Assembly: GCA_963691705.1 (NCBI GenBank) | Contig: OY829543.1 | Coordinates: forward strand, 47,534,564-47,598,563 | DNA length: 64,000 bases | Direction of reading: 5' to 3' | DNA from: Viola odorata | Taxonomy: Eukaryota; Streptophyta; Magnoliopsida; Malpighiales; Violaceae | Shown here: positions 34,498 to 46,400 of the stretch, one piece after another | How positions within the stretch are numbered: position 1 is the first letter of the stretch | Layout: each line of letters starts with the position of its first letter | Program-made: the position numbers and the translations under genes | The notes under the pieces: generated by a model | The model's input: the letters and a program-made list of their open reading frames with translations, nothing else | The model's database searches: none | Told to the model about the DNA's origin: nothing

Positions 34498-34932
34498 CGC
34501 GCTCCCTTCGTTCAAAACGGTCCGAAAATCTTGAAAAAAAACAGCATTGCTCTCTCCCCTTTTTTCGGTCCAATTCCTGCACTCCTGAACCCCATTCGCT
34601 CACCCTCACTCTCATTCATCGCCGTCGTCCGCCGGCAGCACCACCGCTGTAAGCCGTTCTTTCTCTCTCTCTCACTGTTTCTTTCTTTGATTTTTGTTCA
34701 TGCCTTAGACGATCATTTGGTTGCTCAAATATGTTCAATTGCTTGAGTTTTAAGTTAGTTACATCACACTAGCAGTGATTGAATTGTTCGAACACTTGGG
34801 GTATTTATTTGCTAATTAAATGAATTAATGTGCATTATTATTACCGTTGCAATTGCCACTGTTTGGCTGGGATTTACGTGACTGTGATTGCTTGATTGTG
34901 TTGTTGGAAGGGAGAGGCTCCGTTTGGGCCAA

Positions 34933-35116
34933 GAACCAGGCGAGTTGGTCGCCTGGTTCGCTACCTCCGTCGCCGGCAGTGGCGCCGGCGATGGGAGGTT
35001 GAAGATGATGACTTGGGCCGCATGGCCCTTCGCGTGAGGAAATGAGAGAAAGGTGATGGGCTCGGCCCATCACCATTTAAAATAATTCACTTGGGCCAGG
35101 AACTGTTCCTGGCCCA
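34933..35116 (+). other. Cluster of four hairpins in LTR transcribed region
   Basis: Arms are 34933-34943/34949-34959 (11 bp, GAACCAGGCGA), 34970-34977/34984-34991 (8 bp), 35052-35061/35065-35074 (10 bp, GGTGATGGGC) and 35092-35103/35105-35116 (12 bp, TGGGCCAGGAAC, 1-nt centre). All are perfect. They lie 0.4-0.6 kb after the TATA box. The cluster is repeated in the right LTR at about 57904-58090. Confidence 0.85.
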
Positions 35117-36179
35117 TTTCTTCAAATTTCCAAGCTGGGCCCAACCCATTTATATTTTTTTCGAGCCTTCCAGTCGTTATTTTTTACGTAAAATGCTCAC
35201 ATGCTTCGTATAATTGTTTTTCATGATACGTGCTATTTTTTGTATGTTTTATACACGAATTGTTTAATTCATTTATTTCTTTTCGTAAAATACTCGTATG
35301 CTTCGTATGATTATTTGTCGTACTAACACTTTTAATTTTCTGTAATATGAACTGTTTATTTTCTGTAAATATCAACTGTTTAATTATTCGCACTTTAAAT
35401 TTCAGCAATGTAAATTCAATACCGCCTACATGGTCGGTCGCAATAACAACTGTTTACTTTTCCGCACTTTAAATTTCAGCAATTTACTTTCAGCAATTTA
35501 AATTCAATACCGCCTATATGGTCGGTCGCATTTTAATTCTCGTAAATATTCAACTGCTTTAATTTTTCGCAAAACTGCTGGAAATCCTTCCGCAAATTAT
35601 CAACTGTTTACTTTTCCGCACTTTAAATTTCAGCAATTTAAATTCAATACCGCCTACATGGTCGGTCGCATTTTAATTCTCGTAAATATTCAACTGCTTT
35701 AATTTTTCGCAAAACTGCTGGAAATCCTTCCGCAAATTATCAACTGTTTACTTTTCCGCACTTTAATTTTCCGCACTTTACTTTTCTGCACTTTACTTTT
35801 CCGCACTTTAAATTTCAGCAATTTACTTTCGGCAATTTAAATTCAATACTACCTATATGGTCGGTCGCATTTTAATTCTCGTAAATATTCAACTGCTTTA
35901 ATTTTTCGCAAAACTGCTGGAAATTCCTCCGCAATTTATCAACTGTTTATTTTCCGCAATTTATCAACTGTTTATTTTCTGCAATCTATCAACTGTTATT
36001 TTTCTGAAAATATCAACAGTTTATTTTCTGCAAATATCCAACTGTTTATTCTCTGCATTATCAACCTGTTTTATTTTCTGCACATCATCAAACTTTTTTA
36101 TTCCCTGTAAATCGTCAACTACATTTAATTTTTCTGCCCTCAGCATTTAATTTTTCTGCACTAATCAAAACAGCATTTC

Positions 36180-36840
36180 ATTTTCGCATGCGTAAAATTA
36201 ATCATTTTTCGCATGCAATCAACCTCGCATTTAAATTCTCATATGCGTAAAATCCATCATTTTTCGCATGCAATCAAAACAGCATTTCATTTTCGTATGC
36301 GTAAAATTAATCATTTTTCGCATGCAATCAATATAGCCTTTAAATTCTCGCATGCAATCAAAACAACATTTCATTTTCGCATGCGTAAAATTAATCATTT
36401 TTCGCATGCAATCAACCTCGCATTTAAATTCTCGTATGCGTAAAATCCATCATTTTTCGCATGCAATCAAGACAGCATTTGATTTTCGTATGCGTAAAAT
36501 TAATCATTTTTCGCATGCAATCAACCTCGCGTTTAAATTCTCGTATGCTTAAAATCAATCATTTTTCGCATGCAAACAACCCAACGTTTAATTTTCGTAT
36601 GCATAAAATCAATCATTTTTCGCATGCAATCAACGTAGCATTTAAATTCTCGCATGCTTAAAATCCATCATTTTTCGCATGCAAATCAATTCAGCATTTA
36701 AATCTCGTATGCGTGAAATCCATCATTTTTCGCATACAATCAACTGTCATCATTTTTATCAAACTCAGCATCTCATTTTCGTATGCGTGAAATCCATCAT
36801 TTCTCGTATGCAATCAACTGTCATTTAAATTTTTGCACTC
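36180..36840 (+). repeat. 55-bp tandem array with GCATGC palindromes in LTR
   Basis: About eleven units of 55 bp each hold ATCATTTTTCGCATGCAATC; starts at 36201 and 36256 show the period. The array recurs at about 59050-59720. Short frames that cross it encode only repeats. Confidence 0.88.
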
Positions 36841-37639
36841 TTAAAATTGCTTAGTTATTTCTCAAGCCATCACTAACACTCTCGTTTTGTAGGTTAATTT
36901 CAAGCTTCGCTCGAAAGTTCACCTCACAAGTCCCTTTTATTTATTCGATGCTTTTCGCAAATATCAACTGCATGCATGATATATAGAACTGCTAGAATTA
37001 AAATCAACCCACATGAACAACGTGTTTAAAGAGTTGCTTAAAATGCCATGTTCATATGATTTTAAATTCTCGCTTGTATTGACTGCATGTACATGGGGAC
37101 TTTCGACCCCACTTCAGTTTTTCACTTTAAAATCAATCATTTAAATTGGTACTCTGTTAGCAATCCATGTTAGGATCACGTAGTAATTAAGTTAATCATG
37201 CATGGCCCGATGATGAAAAAAGAGAGCGCTCATTCAGTCTTACGGAAAATTCAGTCCCATCACGATCATAATAAAGACTAAAGTGACGATTCCTCTGAGG
37301 GCCCCCTTTTTCAAAACGCATTTCTCAAATATCTTTTTAAACACCTCTCTCATCAACCGGTAACCGTTTTCGGATGTGTCTCGGGTGCCTAACACCTTCC
37401 CGAGACCATAACACGACCCCGAACCTTTGTCTGGGGTCCAGACCCTTTTTTTTGTGCCTTTAGTTTTTTTACTTATTATATTTCCTATGCCATGACGATT
37501 AGGGTTCCCTAAGCCTAGCAACCAAATTAGGGTGGTGACTTCATTGCATGCTGCGAGGCGTCCTTTTACGCCGAGCATCTGAAGGTCTCAAATTTCGTTG
37601 CACACTCGCGAATTTTTTTTAAATTTTCGAGGTGCGACA

Positions 37640-38213
37640 CTAACCTTTCGAAAGATACCCATCCACTATTGATCAAGTGATGGACTTTTGCTTTGAATGC
37701 GAAGCAATTTTCCAGAGTGTGACCCGGGGCTTCAGCGTGGTATTCGCACCTTGCGTTGAGATCATACCACTTCGGGTAAGGAGGTAATTGAGGCTGAGCT
37801 GGAACCGGTACGATCTGTCCGGCCGCTAGGAGATGTTTGTAGATTTCTCCCGCGGGAAGAGGGAGAGGAGGCAATGGCTCTCGGTTCCACCGACTGTTTG
37901 ACGTGTTTTGGTTATTTGGGTCCTTTGGTGGGTTATATGGCTTGGGTTGCATGGGTTGTGATGTTTGTACTGGAGGCGGTGAGAAATGTGTAGGATTTTG
38001 AGGCGCGATATTAGCAACGGGTGGCGAAGTGAAAGGAAAGAAAGCGGGTTGATATAGTGCTGGCGAAGGGTAGGGCGGTGGCGATAAATAAGGCGGAGGT
38101 GGTGGAAATGGTTGCCCGTGATGAGCTTGGGGAGCCATAAATCCAACATCTCTCTTTACGATGGATGCTTTCTTTGGCGCAGACTCCGACGCCGGAGGTA
38201 CGATTCGTCCGGA
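37640..38213 (-). pseudogene. gag: Inverted gag fragment (copy of AC gag 60514-61087)
   Basis: The minus strand encodes a gag segment with a Pro-rich region (QPFPPPPPYLSPPPYP) and the knuckle-like CEYHAEAPGHTLENC, ending in SFERLV against the LTR. It is nearly identical to 60514-61087. It interrupts element B between LTR and ORF1 and is part of the duplicated block, not an expressed gene of B. Confidence 0.9.
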
Positions 38214-38260
38214 TTTAAAATTTTATTTTTGTCCCATAGGACCCATTTTGCTCATTCAAC
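38214..38260 (+). other. Remnant of B leader with splice-acceptor-like site
   Basis: TTTTTGTCCCATAG precedes ORF1's ATG by about 20 bases and resembles a 3' splice site; element AC has TTGTCCCACAG at the equivalent place (about 63190-63200, minus). The leader upstream of 38214 has been lost. Confidence 0.5.
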
Positions 38261-39983
38261 ATGACGACACCTACACTACTTTCATTTGATATTTTCGGGG
38301 GACGAAGTTTCGACGATCAGGCCGCACAAGGAGATCTGTTGGAACGTGGGTTCGCCCCTGACATCACCACCAAGATCAAAGTAGAAGTTGTGGACTTTGA
38401 CTTAACCAGGATTCGGATGTTGAGAAATGACCTGAGTGAATACGAAGAGACACAGTTTGAGGGTATCTATGGAAAGCTACTGACCCTAGTTGACGTAAAG
38501 ACTGATTGGGGTTGCATCCGGGCAGCCCTAAAATTCTGGGATCCCTATTATCGGTGCTTCTCTTTCGACAAAGAGGTAGACTTGACCCCTACGCTAGAGG
38601 AGTACTCAGCTCTGATGTGCTTCACCTCTCCTATATCGGCCATATACCAGAATGTTCGACTCGACTCCTCAAGTGTCAAAATAAGGCTCGATAAGTTGTT
38701 AGGAATCACTACTCGTGTCAGAGAGGGGGACTACTTCTGGTGCTGGTCAGATATTGAGGCACGCTTTCGATTGTCCAACGGGAAGAAACGCTTAAGGATT
38801 CTGGCTTTCGCCATTGTAGGATTTGTCCTCTTTCCGAAAATGAGGAATGCCATCGACTCTGCAGCAGCCAACATCTTTTATGAGATGGAAACAAAATGCC
38901 ATCAATCCTACAACAACCATTCTAGCCGAGACCTTTCGCTCCTTGGACTCTTGTCGAAGGAAAGGGAAATGGAGACTTATATGTTGCACCCAGTTGTTGA
39001 AAGTATGGTTGGTCAGCCACTTCAAACAGATTCCTGATCAGACCCTTTTCTTCGCAAGTTACATAAGGTCATGTCCTCTTCTCAGGGTTATCAATGCAAT
39101 GACCACGGATAGATGGGAAATGGAAAATAAGGATGTCTGGATCAACCGATTCATAAATCTCTCAGAAGAAGACTTCAGTTGGCAGGCCAAGTGGCTGCAG
39201 ACTTCCAATCCCATTGTCTGCTGCGGACACTTACCTTGGGTTCCTTTGATCGGAGCATGGGGATGCGTTCACTATTGTCCGGCCCTCGTCCTCAGACAGT
39301 TTCGCATCACCCAAATCATTCCAGTAACTTTTGGCATGACGAAATCAGACCTGCCACACGCTGGAGAAGATCAGAGCATTCAGCTGTACGCCCATGACTG
39401 GGCCCACCCTTTCTGCCTCAAAGGGCACGGCATCTCTGCAACCACAATACCAGAATATCCACAGTGGAGGTCGAGATGAGTTAATGGTAATGTCTTACCT
39501 CGCCCAGAAAATCAAAAACCGATGGAAGAAGAAGGGGAATCGCAAGTGAGCGAAGGAATGGATGTCATGGCTTACGCTCAAGTGGTAGAACAGATGCTAG
39601 CAGCACAAGAAGAACGAGATCTGATGGTAGAGGAAAGGGATATGGCCCAAGCTCGTCAATGTGGCTTAGAGGTCCAGATGAATGAACTGGACAAGCAGCA
39701 CAAGGATTTCGTCCGCGTACAAACAGTACAAAAGAATGTGGCCCTTAGGGCCTTTAAGGAACGCTTGAGCAGTGAAACACGCAAAAGAGAAGCATCAAGT
39801 GCCATAATTGAAGACAGGGATTCAACGATAAGGGTTTTGACTACTCGCGCAGACTTGGGAGAAAGGAACAACCAAGTACTGCAAAGCCGAATTACCGCCT
39901 TAGAGGCTGAGTTAGAGATGAAGAAAGGGGAGTTGGCTTCGATGGAGTACCTTTGGCAGCAGGACTCGGACGCCCAGGAATGA
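38261..39983 (+). pseudogene. Ogre ORF1: extra ORF upstream of gag, unknown function
   Basis: About 573 codons start at ATG 38261 (MTTPTLLSFD). The first 400 residues form a globular domain (IYGKLLTLVDVKTDWG, FWDPYYRCFSFDKEVDLTP, WVPLIGAWGCVHYCP, ALVLRQF) that resembles the plant retroelement family DUF7745. The C-terminal 150 residues (from 39522) are a charged coiled coil. Two lesions are visible: a frameshift near 39005-39020 and a TGA at 39477-39479 (probably from CGA). Ogre elements characteristically have an ORF here; its role is not established. AC retains only its two ends. Confidence 0.8.
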
Positions 39984-40803
39984 CACCTTTAGGGAAAGGC
40001 TCGGAGATCGGCCCATCTGTTCTTTTTAGCTAGGACCCCTAATTTCATCTATCCTAGCCATTTTTGATGAATTTAGGAAGTTGGCAAGTTTACCATATTT
40101 TGTAAACGCTTTTTAATAAAGTCGTACTCTTTCGGATATTTATTAAATCGCCTCATCTTTTCCATATCAACTATCCCTCCAATACAAACCAAAAAACAAA
40201 AAAGACAAAAAAAACAAAAAAACAACAAAAAACAACAAAAAAAAACAAAACAAAAAAAACAAAAAAAAAATCTCTCCGGGATAAAACGCAATCATCTCAC
40301 CGAAATTCCAAAAGATCAGAACCGAACACCCGAGTATTGCCCACTCGTGGCTTTGTCCTCTTAGCTTATCACGACCTCTAAGTTCATGGCATTGATTGTC
40401 ATCCCTCCCCTCGGTTGGGTTCACCAGGCGTCAGGCTCTACGTCATTTGCAAGCACAGTATGAAAGAGATCTTCCTAGCATGGCGGCATTGGTTGCCCCT
40501 GCTGATTTGGGTTTCGCCGTTAGCATCTCAGGTTTGCTTCATATCAGGGGAATGTATAGAGGCTTCTTTCGTATCTTGTCAACCACTGGGATTCCTCGCC
40601 TCACCGACCTCCTTGGAAATATCAAGTGAAAGTGTGGCCGGAAAATGAATGAGCAACGTGGAGGCCTCGGGATTGCATATCACCTGTATATCCTCACTTG
40701 TATTTACTTTTTCTGTGTTTTTCCCTTTTTCAGGTTCACGATAGCTCCTCGAAAGCAAGCTACTCCGCACAGGCTCCCCCTAACTAGACTTCAAAAACGA
40801 AAA
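39984..40803 (+). other. ORF1-gag interval with predicted splice acceptor
   Basis: It holds an A-rich run (40185-40270, AAAAACAAAA units) and a T-rich stretch ending TTCCCTTTTTCAG at 40733, 70 bases before the gag ATG. The same acceptor context is conserved in AC near 62266 on the minus strand. No gene is seen; short frames at 40396-40648 are not credible. Confidence 0.6.
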
Positions 40804-43402
40804 ATGACTGAACTGGCCAAGACCGACGAAGCACTAATGGCTAGAATCGCAGAGTTAGAGGAGCAAGTTAAGATCACTACAGAAAGAGCCACTAGGGCCG
40901 AAAAGGAAAGAGATGAAGCTGTCGCCGAAGTACCACCGGGTTTTGATCTCCCTCAAACAAAAGGACCTCACTCTTCGCTCACCGTCGCAGGACCTTCCGT
41001 ACTCCTGCCACTTTCTGGTCCCCCGGGCCATTGGAGATGGGATAATCCCTTCACAGTACCCATCACTGCAAATCCTACAGCTAAGGCGGGTGAAGAGATC
41101 TCCTCGTCACTTCAGCACCTTTCAATCAACCCTGCCGTGGACCCCAGCAAGAGCCAAGCCCACCTGGAGGCTTTGTATCTCCCTCCTATTCCTCCGAGCA
41201 TAGTTCCCGGACCCGTGGGAACTCAGCTCCTCACTTTTAACCCAGCACAACCTTAGTTCTCATCAGAACCAATGCTGCCCTTCGGTTCTAACCCCATCGG
41301 GGCCGAGAAACCCAAAAGTGACAGACTGAATCTTCTCGAGGAGAGACTCAGAGCAATCGAAGGGGCCGATCCATTCGATCCCACAGGTCCCGCCGACATG
41401 TGCATGGTCCCCGGGATCGTCATACCTGCGAAGTACAAGATTCCGGACTTCGAAAAATATACTGGGGTAGAATGCCCGAAGACCCACCTCAGAGCCTACT
41501 GCAACAAGATGGCAGAGATGATCCACAACGAACCGTTGTTGATCCATTTATTCCGAGAAAGCTTGACCAAACACGCCCTAACTTGGTATATGGGGTTGGA
41601 CAGAGCCAGGATCAGGACGTGGAGAGACCTGTCCGATGCCTTCTACCGACAATACAAATTCAACATGGAGGTGGCTCCTGACCGCGCCGACCTGCAAAAT
41701 CTGGAAAAGAAAATCGACGAGTCCGTGAAGACCTATGCGCAAAGATGGAGAGAGTTGGCTTCGAGAATCTCTCCACCCTTAAGCGACAAGGAACTCTTGT
41801 CGATTTTCTTGCACACCTTCAAAGCTCCCTACTACACCTACCTGATCTCGAACCCCTCAAACAGCTTCTCCAACATGGTCCTAATTGCCGAAAGAGTCGA
41901 GCAAGGGATTAAGTCTGGGCGAATCACGCATCCAACACCAGAGTCTGTACCAAAGAAAGCATCAGTCGTGAAAAAGGACGTCGGATTTGTCGCTCCCCAA
42001 GTTAATCAGGGGCAGCCGTTTCCGCCACCACCGCCTTATTTGGTACCACCGCCGTATCAGCCGGCATCACTATATTAACCCACCTCCTTTCCTTTTAATT
42101 CACCACCAATCACTAATATCCTACCTCAAAATCCTACTCATTTCCCACTACCTCCAGTGCAAACATCACAACCTATGCAACCCAAACCATATAACCCACC
42201 AAAAGACCCAAATAACCAAAACACGACCAACAATCGGTGGAACCGAGAGCCTCCACCTCCTCTCCCTCTCCCTGCAGGAGAAATCTACAAACATCTCCTG
42301 GCGGCCGGACAGATCGTACCGGTTCCGGCTCAGCCTCAATTGCCTCCTTACCCAAAGTGGTATGATCACAACGCAAGATGCGAATATCACGCTGGAGCCC
42401 TAGGTCACACTCTGGAAAATTGCTTCGCATTCAAGGCAAAGGTCCATCACTTGATCAAAAGTGGATGCGTATCTTTCGAAGGATTAGCAAAAGGACCCAA
42501 CACATCCACCAACCCTCTTCCCAATCATTCCCAAGGAAAGGGAGGGGTGAATGCCATCTCGGCAAGAGAAAGCAACGACCATTTATCTTCCGCATCGAGT
42601 TGGCCACAAGAACAGCTTTTCCAGGCCTTAGCTCGAGAGGGATATGTGCTATACTCAGGGGGCAATCCGAGTCACTGCATGTACTGCAAAGGAAGCGACG
42701 GTCATAAGATCCGAAGCTGCAAGTCGTTCGCAGAAAAGGTGAGACAACTCTCGAGTCTCGGGGTAATACAAACCCAGAAAGTGACCCCTGGGGAAGGATC
42801 CATCAACACGATCGGAGATGGATTTCCTATCCCGCATAACGCCAATGGAACCCCACTCCAAATGGTCCAGAAGAAAGGATCGACTTCATCGTGCAAGCGG
42901 TTTTCCGCGCGCCGCGACGAAGGCGACCACGAGATTGACACCTTGGGCCAACCTTCCGGGAAGTTCGATTACCTCGTCAGGTATTCGGCACCACCTTCCT
43001 ATTCTAGCACAGTGCCCTTACTGCCTTCTTGGGAATCCTCAGACTCCGAGTCATACCCTTTACCGACATGGTCGCTTCCTCCGTTTCCTTTGAAAGAGAT
43101 CTACGCAAGCCTTTTGGCAGACGGGCAGATTACACCATCCCCACTCTCGCCTCAATCCCTTCCTTACCCTAGCTGGTATGATCCAAAGGATAGCTACGAA
43201 TATCACGCCGGAACCCGAGGACACACTTTGGATAACTGCTACGACTTTAGAGAGAAGGTCGAGCACCTAACCAAAGAAGGACGAATCTCGTCCAAAGGTT
43301 TGACAAGAGGTCCTGATATGACAACCAGTCCTCTAACGCACCATAATCCTGGGATGAGCGACATTTCTTCCATTGGAATTGACCTTTCTCACCTGTCGAT
43401 GG
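40804..43402 (+). pseudogene. gag: Gag of Ogre element B, 5' part (split by solo LTR E)
   Basis: ATG 40804 opens with a coiled coil (IAELEEQVKITTERATRAEKE). The gag domain spans about 41390-41920 (FEKYTGVECPKTHLRAYCNKM, LTWYMGLDRARIRTW, YAQRWRELASRISPPL). A Pro-rich segment and repeated knuckle-like modules follow: CEYHAGALGHTLENC, CMYCKGSDGHKIRSC and YEYHAGTRGHTLDNC. Breaks are TAG 41254-41256 and TAA 42076-42078, both in the same frame and each one base from a sense codon. The frame runs into E at 43403 and resumes unchanged at 46602. Gag would form the particle. Confidence 0.9.
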
Positions 43403-46400
43403 TGTCGCACCCCCTTTTTCGTTGAAAACGAGTTTAAGGTTCGGGACGGATGCTAAGCATAAATGGATGCTTCGCATAATACAATGAAGTCGCCACCCTA
43501 TTTTTCTAAGGTTTAGGGAACCTAATCGATGGCTTAAAAATAAACAAACTAAGGCACAATGGTCTAAACCAAAGAACGATGGTTCGAGGTCGTATTTATG
43601 GACTTGGGAAGGTGTTAGGCACCCAAATCACATCCTAAAAAGGTTACCGGTATGTGAGGTGTTTTTGAAAAGATTTGAACATGTAATTTGGCCCTCTAAG
43701 GTGACGTTACATCTTAGCATTTGGGTCATGTTATTTCCGTTTGGGGTTCGAGGGATGGGGTTACCATTTTGTCTCGATGCTAGAGCGGACGCTCACCTTT
43801 TTCATTAGGCCATGCATGATTATCTAATTACTAAGTGATCTATCATGGTAAAAACTAGCAAAGTACATTTTTAATGGATGCACGTAGGTTGGCATGGCCT
43901 CTGGAGCCATCATGCATATCACATAACAAGAAAGGCAATTTATCTAATGGCATTTAACTCAGGTGTTATAAACACGTAAGCATGTGAGATTGATTTTATT
44001 TGTTTAGCAATTCTATATGTCATGCTTACAGTTGGGTGGTCCTATTGTTTCCTAAGTGATCATGCTTGCGATTAAGGCTTTGGACCTTGGTTATCAACAT
44101 ACAAGGAAGCGTTTTAAGGTAATCTTACCTTTTTGGACGATCCCTGATCGATCCATCCCTTCAAAACCAACGTTAAATGACAATTTACATAAATATACAC
44201 GATTTAACTACTTAACTAATTATTACAAACCACAATTCATAATAATAACCTACTTATCTAAATATTACAAACCACGATTCATGATAAAAACTACTTACCT
44301 AATTATTACAAATTGGAGGTCGGAATAATTATCTAAATAATTATTACAACAATTAAAATAGCTAATTAATTACAACAAGTTGATAATGAGTAATTAACTA
44401 TTACAACAAGTTTAGTAATTAATTTATTGTTCCAACATGCGATTTAAAATAATTGACGATTAATTAACACATACGAATGCGTGAAAATGATGTTTTTAGT
44501 TCTAATGGGCCGGGTTAAGCCCATTACTTGGTTTTCTAATTTTTGGATATTATGCATGCAAAATACTTAGTGAAAACAATCAAATTAAATAACAGAAGAT
44601 TAAATACGTACTTTTGTCGAAAGATTTGAAATTTATACCTACAAAGTGAGGGTGTTAGTACGAATCTTAAGATAATAAATAATAAAAAACGCACACATCA
44701 TTTATTTCATACAAAACAGTCATGAAAATAAATAAATCAACATGTGAGCATTTTACAATTTTTATCACAAATTAGCACGAATACATAGCAAATTAAACAT
44801 CATGTAAAACATACAATTTAAATCATGGTAAAATACATGGTATATTAAATAAAACTCCATACTTGGTGTAAAAACAAATAAAACAGCATACTGGTCACGT
44901 AGTAATTTTAGCAAATTAAACATGTTAAACATACGAAAAATTCAAACGAGTTAACGAAAATTAAATCGGCGTACGCAAGGACTAAATTGAGAAAAATAAC
45001 ACTTAAGGGACATGGGCTTGGCCAAGCCAAGCCCATCAGGCATTTAAATGAGGGAAGGGACGGGCTTCGAGCCCGTCACCTTCGTCACTCTCGCAAGAAC
45101 AGCCACCGTGGCTGTTCTTGTTCCTCACGTCGCCGGCGCTCCATGGCCGGCGACACCAAGCTCTAATCCTCCTCTAACACCAACCTAACTAACCCAGAAA
45201 AATTACTAACCATAGCAGCAACAAAACCCAGCCAAAACAGTAGCAAAACAGCAAGTAAAACAGAAGGAAAACGCATGCGGTTGTTGCGGAAAACGGGCAT
45301 AAAAACAAAGGTCAAAACAACAACTATTCAACACGAAAACGAGCCTCCAATACCGCCCTACTAGCCCAGAAATATTATTCTACAACACAGCAGCAAAATC
45401 ACTCAAAAACAGTAGACAAATATCAAGTAAAACAGAAGAAAAAGGGCTCGCGCGAACCCTTCGGAAAACAACAGCAACACGGACAAGAACAAGCAACTAA
45501 CTGACAGGAAAATGACTCCTAATGTGCAGGGAAGTATCAGGACCATCATACGCACGAAACCTATCAAGAACTAGCTCAACCAACCATCAACCGTAGGTAA
45601 TTTCTCATGGCAAAAAAAACATGCATTAATGTCAATAATTCATGATTAATTAGCTCGAGCCGTAGACGTTTAAATTGAAGCAAGAACGGACCATATAACT
45701 TGACAATAAATCGTTTAAAACAAGTTTAAACCACTGATTTAATTAAAACATGCATAAACTGGAATTTGCGAAGAGAGAGGTTAGAGAGAGAAAGCTTCAA
45801 ACTCTTACCTTAAACGCTCTCTTTGCTCTGGTCTGAAGTTGATGATGAATAGGTGCGCAACCCCTCCCGCGTGATGGTGAACCGCTCGCTATTTATAGGA
45901 CAAGAGACGTGGTCGAAGTGAAGCGCACGTCGGCGTGAGCTCGAGCTTCAAACCGTGAATGGAGAACCAAACATTCCAGCGTGGTCTTCCAAGCTTTGGG
46001 TTCTGTGTTAGTGGGAAACAGGCTTTGAAAATAATATGATAAATCATGTCGACCAGGGCAGCACGAGGAAAAGTGACGAGGATGATAAACATGCATTAAA
46101 ATGCATTAATTCCCATACGAACAGGATATTTTGGTACGAGCGAAGACGCTCGAGAACGAAAATAAACCCGAACCGAGGGAACCAAAGCGTGCAGAAAAAT
46201 AAGACGAGAAAAGTAATATACAGTGAAAATATGCGAAAACTATTTCGACGCCTGTATTTTCTCCTTCGGAAATAACAAAACGTTCACGCGCAAAATAAAT
46301 ATCCTTACGACAAAAATTGAACGAAACGTAACGCGGTGGTGTGAAATAGAAAATTAACACGTAATTATCAAATAACGAAAAAAGGGCGTTCTGCACTCGG

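Larger units (their letters stand above)
33572..37639 (+). repeat. LTR in the 5' position of element B (4.07 kb)
   Basis: It runs TGTTGATACCC to GGTGCGACA and matches 56544-60513 with few substitutions plus array length changes (extra CTTTTCCGCAC units near 35750-35810). A TATA box, hairpin cluster and 55-bp array lie inside. The sequence after it is gag, not a PBS, so it is a copy of the 3' LTR with its flanks rather than an original 5' LTR. Confidence 0.93.
33191..38213 (+). repeat. Duplicated block, copy 1 (partner 56163-61087)
   Basis: It contains, in order, a 3' UTR tail with CTCCTCCCAGAG units, a PPT, a whole LTR and a minus-strand gag fragment. The same order occurs at 56163-61087 with near-identical sequence. 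The main length difference is about 100 bp inside the LTR arrays. The left end joins AC protease; the right end joins B's leader at about 38213-38218. Confidence 0.92.

Noticed and set aside
36213..36661. Repetitive frames (HFSHAIN-type repeats), also at 59088-59536
   Set aside because: They read through the LTR 55-bp array. The same array is present in every LTR and absent as coding sequence elsewhere.
33572..37639. Reading this LTR as a genuine 5' LTR followed by a PBS
   Set aside because: The sequence after 37639 is minus-strand gag, not a PBS, and a PPT precedes the LTR, so it is better explained as a copy of the 3' LTR region.
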